The translations under genes and the position numbers were made by a program. A DNA stretch of 38,944 nt. Origin: Kutzneria sp. 744 (GTDB lineage Bacteria; Actinomycetota; Actinomycetes; Mycobacteriales; Pseudonocardiaceae). Location of the stretch: assembly GCF_000568255.1 (NCBI RefSeq), contig NZ_KK037166.1, positions 4,731,947 through 4,770,890 on the forward strand, read 5' to 3'. This document shows positions 33,233-38,944 of this stretch, in pieces (the first letter of the stretch is position 1; each line of letters begins with the position of its first letter). The notes under the pieces are model-generated. The model was not told where the DNA came from. It worked only from the letters and a program-made list of their open reading frames with translations, and ran no database searches.

Positions 33233-33540
33233 ATCGCCCTACATCGTTTGTCTACAGGTGCCTCAAACGCAGTCCATATTTGAGGCGAAGGCTCGTGGCA
33301 ACGTGTTGAGCTACCGTAGTGAACCGATCCTCTCACCTTCCAACGCTCCCATCAAGGCGTGCACTATATGCATCCCGAGACGTGGACACTATAACTCATA
33401 GACCCGGATAAAGTTATACATCATCCTGCGTTTACAGTACAAGGACTTCAAACATGCGCGCACAAGAGGCAGCGACTTCATCAACTTGGAATACTAATGG
33501 AGAGAATTAATTCTAGTTACTAATGTTGGCATAACAAAAA
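33233..33540. other. AT-rich segment interrupting cobD
   Basis: About 310 bp with no gene. I count about 44% G+C over 33301-33540, against roughly 70% around it. It contains an inverted repeat GCCTCAAA (33260-33267) / TTTGAGGC (33279-33286). I see no transposase, tRNA, CRISPR repeat or clear terminal repeats, nor an obvious target-site duplication. It replaces about 75-90 bp of cobD rather than being a clean insertion. Confidence 0.8.
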
Positions 33541-34203
33541 CTAGTACGTCTGGTGGGCGCCGGCGGCGGTGAGCACGGCGGCGAGGCGGGAGGGGACGAG
33601 GTTGGCCACGTCGTCGAGGCGGGCGGCGGCCCAGCCGAACTTGGCGTAGCGGGCGGAGCGGTGCCCGACCATGGCGTCGAGGGTGTTGGCGGCGCGATAG
33701 CCGAGCAGGCCGGGCACGCCGGCCACGGCGCCCCAGAACAGGGGGGCGACGACGGCGTCGGAGGTGTTCTCGGCCACGGACTCGACGGTGGCCCGGGCCA
33801 GCCCGGCGGCGTCCAGGCTGGAGGGTTCGCGTCCGCAAAGGTTTGGCAGCCGCTCACGGGCGGCGGCGATGTCGCTGGCGTCGAGCTCACGGCCCATGGC
33901 GGTGCCCTCGGTGGCCAGGGAGGCGCCGCCGAGCACGACCCAGGTGGCGAGCGCGGTGGTGGCGACCTGCACTAGCGGCCGACGCCGGCCGAGCCGCTCG
34001 ACGGCGATGCCAGCGGCGACCGCACCCCCGGTGAGCAGGGCACTGTGCACAACGCCGGGGATCTTGTGGTCGCGGTACACGGCCCGTTCCAGCGCGGCGG
34101 CGGTGGTCCCGAAGGCGGCGACGGGGTGCCATCGCCTCGGGTCGCCGAACACCGCGTCGGCCGCCGTTCCGAACAGCAGGCCGACCGCCCTGGCAGCGTT
34201 CAC
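33541..34203 (-). pseudogene. cobD: cobD, N-terminal fragment (adenosylcobinamide-phosphate synthase)
   Basis: 220 residues from GTG 34203, recognisable as CobD/CbiB: FGTAADAVFGDPRRWHPVAAF at the start, with the conserved P-x-R-HPV motif. ESVAENTSDAVVAPLFWGAV, RAANTLDAMVGHRSARYAKF and LDDVANLVPSRLAAVL follow. The enzyme joins aminopropanol (phosphate) to adenosylcobyric acid in the membrane during cobalamin synthesis. The frame runs into TAG just inside the AT-rich segment, so about the last third is lost. The remaining part holds most conserved motifs but lacks the C-terminal membrane helix. It is divergent from the Jet genes (104-bp gap). Confidence 0.88.
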
Positions 34204-34307
34204 TCCGCAGACCCCCGTGTTTCCCGCCTCGTCAGGTCGAAGACGTTATCGCCCGCTCATCACCCTTTCGGCGACAGGTGGCTCAGCGGCCGGGCGCGGG
34301 CCGGTTA

Positions 34308-35876
34308 ATGTGGCCGACCGTGGAGCAGGAGCAGCACGTCCAGGACACCCTCGTGGGCGCGGAGTCGACCGATCGCCGGCTGCTGCTGTACGCGTACCTC
34401 CAGCCCCGCGAGCACCACCGCACCTATCTGACGACGATGCGCCTGTTCGCCTCGACGCTGCTGGCCGACCTGTCGGCCGGCGAGGTGGCGGCCAAGCTGG
34501 CGGCGGCCGAGCGGGAGGGGCTGATCGACCCGGGCGAGTCCCGGATCGAGACGGTCATCGCGCGGCTCAAGCAGCTGGTGGAGTGGGGCAACCTGGTGCC
34601 GGGCCGGCGCGAGGTGATCGCGGCCAGCATCGCCGAGTTCCAGCACGGCAGCGTGCGCTACCAGGTCAGCAAGCTGGCGGTGCGGGTCCAGCGGGACGTG
34701 GACGAGCTGCTGCGGGTGCCGGAAGGCGCCCGGGAGGTGTCCCGGGAGCTGCTGCCGGCCATCGAGCGCGGCCTGGGCGCGCTGGGCAAGTCGTTGTCGG
34801 ACGCGGTGTTCACCGAGGGCGGGCCGGGCGCGAAAAGGGCCCGGGAGGCGCTGGCCGAGCAGGTCACGACGCTGTTCCTCCAGCACGCCGAGCTCGCGGT
34901 GACGGTCCGCGACTTCTACGCCTACCTGGGCCAGATCGTCACGCGGCACCACCTGGCCCCGGACGAGATCTCCGGGTTCCGCAACCTGCTGGTCGAGTAC
35001 ATCCAGATGGTCGTGGAGGACGTGCTGCGGCACACGCCGGCCATCGCGGAGTCGCTCGGGCAGCTGGCGCGGGGCCGCGGCGAGCTGCTGCGCCTGCTGG
35101 GCCCAGCCAACGCCCTGGGTTCCGAAGACCTGGCCATCGAGCGCTCGCGCGGCCGGACCATCGCCGACTGGCAGGACCTGACCGACTGGTTCGTCGACCG
35201 TCCGGGTCGACCCAGCCAGGTGACGGCGCTACGCGAGGCGACCGGCCGCGCGATCGGCTCGCTGCTGGCGAGCGTGAAGCGGGCGACCTCGGGCGGCGGG
35301 CTGCTGCCGGGTCGCCGGGCCGAGTTGCTGAAGCTGGCCGGCTGGTTCGACGGGGCGACCGCGGACCAGGCGCACTCGCTCTACGCCGCCGCGTTCGGGC
35401 TCTATTCGGCCCGGAACCTGCTGCCTTCTCCGGAGCACGACGGTGACGACGAACACACTCCATGGCGCGACGGGCCGGTGCTCGATGTGACGGTCAGTGT
35501 CCGCAGCCGGGGTGACCGCGGCGCCCGGGGTCGGACGTCGCGGATCGTCGACGATCCGATCACCGAGCAGGCGCTGCTGGCCGACGCCCGCGCCGTGGAC
35601 AAGAAGCGCTCGGAGGCGGTGACCGAGCTGGTCGAGGCGGCGCCGACGATCGAGGAGAGCCGGCTGTCTCATGGCGCCCTCGACGTGCTGTGCGAGCTGT
35701 TGACGATGGCGATGGCCCAGCGCGAGCGGGCCGAGGACGTCGGCGCGGCGGCCGACCCGGTGCGCGGACTGAAGCTCACCGTCACTCCCGAGGAAGGCCG
35801 GACGACGACCATCAAGACCGCGGGCGGAACGCTGACCCTGCACAACGCCTCGGTCGCGCTGGAGGCCGGCGCATGA
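34308..35876 (+). CDS. jetA: Wadjet type II JetA (DUF2397, TIGR02677)
   Basis: About 522 residues, recognised as the DUF2397 family: LLLYAYLQPREHHRTYLTTM, IETVIARLKQLVEWGNLVPG, YQVSKLAVRVQRDVDELLRV, RDFYAYLGQIV and VDDPITEQALLADARAVDKK. Early helices resemble winged-helix kleisin-type folds. In type II Wadjet systems JetA is the kleisin-like subunit of an SMC complex that, with JetB, JetC and the nuclease JetD, senses and cuts small circular DNA such as plasmids. ATG 34308 is chosen; GTG 34320 is also possible, and neither has a clear ribosome-binding site. Its stop overlaps the jetB start (ATGA). No RM genes, toxin pairs or integrases are seen beside it. Confidence 0.88.
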   Translation: MWPTVEQEQHVQDTLVGAESTDRRLLLYAYLQPREHHRTYLTTMRLFASTLLADLSAGEVAAKLAAAEREGLIDPGESRIETVIARLKQLVEWGNLVPGRREVIAASIAEFQHGSVRYQVSKLAVRVQRDVDELLRVPEGAREVSRELLPAIERGLGALGKSLSDAVFTEGGPGAKRAREALAEQVTTLFLQHAELAVTVRDFYAYLGQIVTRHHLAPDEISGFRNLLVEYIQMVVEDVLRHTPAIAESLGQLARGRGELLRLLGPANALGSEDLAIERSRGRTIADWQDLTDWFVDRPGRPSQVTALREATGRAIGSLLASVKRATSGGGLLPGRRAELLKLAGWFDGATADQAHSLYAAAFGLYSARNLLPSPEHDGDDEHTPWRDGPVLDVTVSVRSRGDRGARGRTSRIVDDPITEQALLADARAVDKKRSEAVTELVEAAPTIEESRLSHGALDVLCELLTMAMAQRERAEDVGAAADPVRGLKLTVTPEEGRTTTIKTAGGTLTLHNASVALEAGA

Positions 35877-37114
35877 AAGACGTGCTCGACGGCCTCTCCG
35901 ACATCGACGCGGCCAACGTGGTCCGCTGCGCACGAGTGCTGCTAAGGCGGCCTTTGTTGCGTGCCGACGGACCAGATGGCGATCTGCTACCGCTGGTCTA
36001 CCGGCATCGCACGACCTTGCAGGACCTGTTCGCCGGCCTGCTGGCGTACCGGCTCGTGGTGGAGCGGCGCTTCGCCCGCCTGTACAAGCCGGGGCCGGGC
36101 GTGGACCCGACCCGGGGAGAGGCGACGCTGTCCCCGCGTGGCTACACCTACTTCGCGTTGACGATCGCCGCGCTGACCGGCGTCGGCCGACAGGTGCTGC
36201 TGTCCCGGCTGGTCACGGACGTGCGGGCGGCAGCGGTCGAGGCCGGTGTCGCCATCACGGACGACCTCCCGGACCGCCGCGCGCTGACGGCGGCGCTGCG
36301 GCATCTGCTGGCGTTGGGCGTGATCACGGAGACCGAGGGCACCGTCGCACCGTGGGGCACCGAGGGCCCGGCCGAGGCGCTGATCACCATCGACACCGAT
36401 CTGCTCGGCCAGCTGCTGTCCGGCCCGCTGCTGGAGGCGACCAGCCCCGACCACCTCATCGAGCTGGCCGCCCGGCCCGGCCCCCGCGGCGCCGAGCATG
36501 CCGTGCGCCGCAAGCTCGTCGAGAATCCGGTGGTGCTCCAGACCGATCTGCCGCCCGAACAGATGGAGTGGCTGCGGCGCAACCAACGTCGCGAATCGAG
36601 CCTGCTGGAGCGCAACTTCGGGCTGGTCACCGAGACGCGGCTGGAGGGCGTCGCGGTCACCGACCCCGAGGACTACCTCACCGACGTTCTGTTCCCCGGG
36701 TCGGGCACGGTCGCCCGGATCGCGCTGCTCGCGCTGCCGGAGCTGATCGCCGACCCGGATCCGGAGCTGTTCGCCGACGACGTCGAGCCGCCCGAGCCTC
36801 GCCCGGACGGGCGGCATCCCGTGACGTACGGCCAGGTCCGCGTGATCTGCGCGCAGCTCGTCGAGGACTATCCGGCAGCATGGTCGCGGCAGGCCACCGA
36901 CGACCTCGACCGGCTCACCAACGACGTGCTGGACCTGTTGGTGCGTATGGGACTGGCCGTGGACGACCCGGTCGACGGCTGGCTCGTCGCGCCGACCGCG
37001 CACCGCTGGGCGCCGCAGCCGGACGACACGCCGGCCCGCAGCGCCCCGCCGCCACCGCCGGCCGAACCCGAAGAGCCCGGCTGGTCCTTGTTCGATGGAG
37101 AAGGTGAGCAGTGA
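35873..37114 (+). CDS. jetB: Wadjet type II JetB (DUF2398, TIGR02678)
   Basis: 413 residues of the DUF2398 family: NVVRCARVLLRRPLLRADGP, then YRHRTTLQDLFAGLLAYRLV, FARLYKPGPG, LSPRGYTYFALTIAALTGVG, RRNQRRESSLLERNFGLVTE, PEDYLTDVLFPGSGTVARIA and a C-terminal winged-helix-like block ending in a proline-rich tail. JetB is the KITE-like partner of JetA in the SMC complex. The ATG at 35873 overlaps the jetA stop, and its own stop overlaps the jetC GTG (GTGA), so the three are translated in step. An upstream extension of the frame inside jetA is a shadow. Confidence 0.88.
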   Translation: MKDVLDGLSDIDAANVVRCARVLLRRPLLRADGPDGDLLPLVYRHRTTLQDLFAGLLAYRLVVERRFARLYKPGPGVDPTRGEATLSPRGYTYFALTIAALTGVGRQVLLSRLVTDVRAAAVEAGVAITDDLPDRRALTAALRHLLALGVITETEGTVAPWGTEGPAEALITIDTDLLGQLLSGPLLEATSPDHLIELAARPGPRGAEHAVRRKLVENPVVLQTDLPPEQMEWLRRNQRRESSLLERNFGLVTETRLEGVAVTDPEDYLTDVLFPGSGTVARIALLALPELIADPDPELFADDVEPPEPRPDGRHPVTYGQVRVICAQLVEDYPAAWSRQATDDLDRLTNDVLDLLVRMGLAVDDPVDGWLVAPTAHRWAPQPDDTPARSAPPPPPAEPEEPGWSLFDGEGEQ

Positions 37115-38944
37115 GCACACAGCGTTGGACGCTGCACCGCGGTGGCATCGTCAACGTGTGGCAGTACGCCGAGCAGGTCTTCGACTTCTCCGGCGGGCGG
37201 GCGATCTTCCAGGGCACCAACGGCTCCGGCAAGTCGCGCACGCTGGAGCTGCTGCTGCCGCTGTGCCTGGACGGGGACCTGCGGCAGCTGGGCTCGAAGG
37301 GCTTCGACACGGTCAGCATCCGGCGGCTCATGCTGGACGACTACGACGGCGGCCCGAACCGGATCGGCTACGCGTGGATCGAGCTGCGGCGCGGTGAGGA
37401 CGAGTACCTGACCTGCGGCCTGGGCGTGAAGGCGTCCAAGACCTCGCAGCAGATCACCGACTCATGGCGGTTCGTCACGTCGGCGCGGGTGGGCAAGGAC
37501 CTGCGGCTGGCCGGGCCCGACCGGGTGCCGATCGGGCCGGCGCAGCTGCGGGACCTGATCGGCGCGGACTGCATGTTCGAGGACGCGGCGTTCCGGGCCA
37601 AGGTGGCCGAGTCGGTGTACGGCGTGCCGGCGGCCCGCTACTCCGACCTGCTGCACCTGCAACGGACGCTGCGCAACCCGGACGTCGGCCTGAAGGTGCT
37701 GGAAGGCCAGCTGGAGCAGATCCTCTCGGACGCGCTGCCGCCGCTGGACTCGGCCATGGTCGAGGGCCTGGCCACCTCGTTCGACGACCTGGAGTCGATC
37801 CGGGAGAACATCACCCGCCTGACCACGGCCGACTCGGCGCTGACGGCGTTTCTCGGCACCTACTCCGGCTACGCCCTGGCCGGCCTGCGCGGCTTCGGCG
37901 ACAAGGTGGTCTCCAGCCGCAAGAGCCTGCTGTCGCTCGGTTCCGAGCTGGAGTCGTTGGAGCGCAAGCTCGGCTCGGCGCGGGACGGCCGGGTCACCGC
38001 CGAGCAGGCGGTCGCCGAGCAGGAGGCGCGGGACAGCCAGCTCGACGCGCGGATCGAGGCGTTGAAGGAGCTGCCGGCGTACCGCGGGATGCGGGATCTC
38101 CAGGATCGCGAGCAGCTGGTGGCCCGGTCGCGGTCGGCGGCCGAGGCGGCGCTGGACACCGCCGGCCGGCAGCGTGCGCAGGAGGATCGGGCCGTCGACT
38201 CGGTGCTGGCGGTGCTGCGCCGGCTCGGGCTGGACATCGACAGTGCCGACGAGCTGGCCGGGCACGCCCGTGAGCGGCTGATGATCGCCGGTCTCGACGG
38301 GGACCTGTGCCCCAAGGTGCCGCCGATGCCGCCGACCGACGCGCAGGTGGCGCAGGACCGGGTGCGGGCCAAGCCGGATCCGGAGGCCGAGCCGCTGACG
38401 ATCGACCGGCGGCTGCTGCCGGCGATCGATCCGCAGTCGCTGCTGGACACGTTGAGCGACGCCGGCCGGCAGGCCGAGCAGGTCGCGACGGAAGCCCGGC
38501 GGCGCAACGCATTGACGCTGTCGCTGCACGAGCGGGCGCTGGCCTCGGATCGTCAGCTGCGTGACGTCGAGGAGCTGCACCGCGCGGCGCGGCAGGCGCA
38601 GCTGACCGCCACGGAGGGCGCCGGGCGCCGCAACGAGGCCGGTCAGCAGCTCGCGACGGCCGTGGATGTGTGGCGTGAGCAGGCGCGGCGGTGGGCTGCC
38701 GAGGATGGGCCGCAGCCGCCGACTGCGCAGCGGTTGACCGAGGATCGCGGCGCGGCGCGGGCGGCGCGGGACAGCGTGCGGCAGTGGGCGGCGCCGAAGT
38801 CGCACGAGCTGCGGCAGCGCGTCGTGGGCACCGAGCAGCGGCTGGACGACCTGCGGGCGACGATCACCCAGTACGAGGCCGAGGTTGTCGCGCTGCGGTC
38901 CGGCGGCTCGGACGAGCAGTCGGATCCGTCGGCGTTCCACCGGT
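37111..38944 (+). CDS. jetC: Wadjet type II JetC, SMC-like ATPase (TIGR02680), 5' part
   Basis: 611 codons are visible and the gene continues past the window; TIGR02680 proteins are about 1,300-1,400 residues. The N-terminus QRWTLHRGGIVNVWQYAEQV leads into Walker A GTNGSGKS (about 35-42) and KSRTLELLLPLCLDGDL. The SMC-type region YSDLLHLQRTLRNPDVGLKV and ILSDALPPLDSAMVEGLATS follows. From about residue 270 on the sequence is mostly heptad-rich coiled coil. It should be the motor ATPase that extrudes DNA loops on plasmids. Start GTG 37111 has GGAGAAGG six nucleotides upstream. The Walker B and signature motifs, and jetD (DUF2399, TOPRIM nuclease), would be expected to the right. Confidence 0.9.
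   Translation, partial: MSTQRWTLHRGGIVNVWQYAEQVFDFSGGRAIFQGTNGSGKSRTLELLLPLCLDGDLRQLGSKGFDTVSIRRLMLDDYDGGPNRIGYAWIELRRGEDEYLTCGLGVKASKTSQQITDSWRFVTSARVGKDLRLAGPDRVPIGPAQLRDLIGADCMFEDAAFRAKVAESVYGVPAARYSDLLHLQRTLRNPDVGLKVLEGQLEQILSDALPPLDSAMVEGLATSFDDLESIRENITRLTTADSALTAFLGTYSGYALAGLRGFGDKVVSSRKSLLSLGSELESLERKLGSARDGRVTAEQAVAEQEARDSQLDARIEALKELPAYRGMRDLQDREQLVARSRSAAEAALDTAGRQRAQEDRAVDSVLAVLRRLGLDIDSADELAGHARERLMIAGLDGDLCPKVPPMPPTDAQVAQDRVRAKPDPEAEPLTIDRRLLPAIDPQSLLDTLSDAGRQAEQVATEARRRNALTLSLHERALASDRQLRDVEELHRAARQAQLTATEGAGRRNEAGQQLATAVDVWREQARRWAAEDGPQPPTAQRLTEDRGAARAARDSVRQWAAPKSHELRQRVVGTEQRLDDLRATITQYEAEVVALRSGGSDEQSDPSAFHR

Noticed and set aside
33233-33540. Insertion sequence in cobD
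   Set aside because: No transposase frame, no convincing terminal inverted repeats or target duplication; called only an AT-rich segment.
34204-34307. Cobalamin riboswitch upstream of cobD
   Set aside because: The 104-bp gap is too short and lacks the B12-box sequence.

Overview
The window looks like chromosomal DNA of a high-GC actinomycete, most likely from the family Pseudonocardiaceae. This rests on the strong G/C bias at third codon positions, the actinobacterial 16S and RNase P RNA sequences, TANNNT -10 boxes placed 6 nt before start codons (leaderless genes), an F420-dependent reductase, and gene order. The order glnA2 - CaeA-like hydrolase - panB, and later RNase H/phosphatase - zinc-ribbon protein - NIF3 - cobC - ptpA - SURF1 - cobD, resembles the Mycobacterium tuberculosis Rv2222c-Rv2236c neighbourhood as I remember it. 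No species is claimed.

Left part (1-12060). The 5' end of a leftward 16S rRNA gene with its leader, boxA and tandem promoters is followed upstream by a very large glycosyltransferase/coiled-coil/FkbM-methyltransferase protein. Then come glnA2, a divergent MFS transporter, a lipoprotein alpha/beta hydrolase, nadE and panB. A strong bidirectional hairpin closes panB.

Middle (12064-22835). A leftward block holds npdG and an RNB ribonuclease, then a six-gene type IV secretion-like operon: a small two-span membrane protein, a VirB4-type ATPase, a VirB6/TrbL-like membrane protein, a VirB8-like protein, a lytic transglycosylase + NlpC/P60 cell-wall hydrolase, and a proline-rich protein. No relaxase, coupling ATPase or integrase is seen. 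A small possible DNA-binding protein gene diverges from the operon. This block separates the two halves of the mycobacterial-type neighbourhood.

Centre right (23000-34200). rnpB (leftward), an sfnG-like sulfone monooxygenase with an FMN reductase, the 4-nt-overlapping operon cobC > NIF3 > zinc ribbon > RNase H (split from its phosphatase half), ptpA, a 77-bp tandem duplication, a damaged fructosamine-kinase gene, a DUF1349 protein, SURF1, a DUF3626 protein, and cobD. cobD is broken by about 310 bp of AT-rich DNA.

Right end (34308-38944). Three overlapping rightward genes match the DUF2397 / DUF2398 / SMC-like ATPase set, that is JetA, JetB and JetC of a type II Wadjet anti-plasmid system. 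JetC runs off the window, and JetD would lie beyond it.

A recurring oddity is that several otherwise conserved genes between 21 and 34 kb (the VirB4 linker, RNase H/phosphatase, fructosamine kinase, cobD) carry short local disruptions. These are either real lesions or assembly damage, and that must be settled before biology is read into them.
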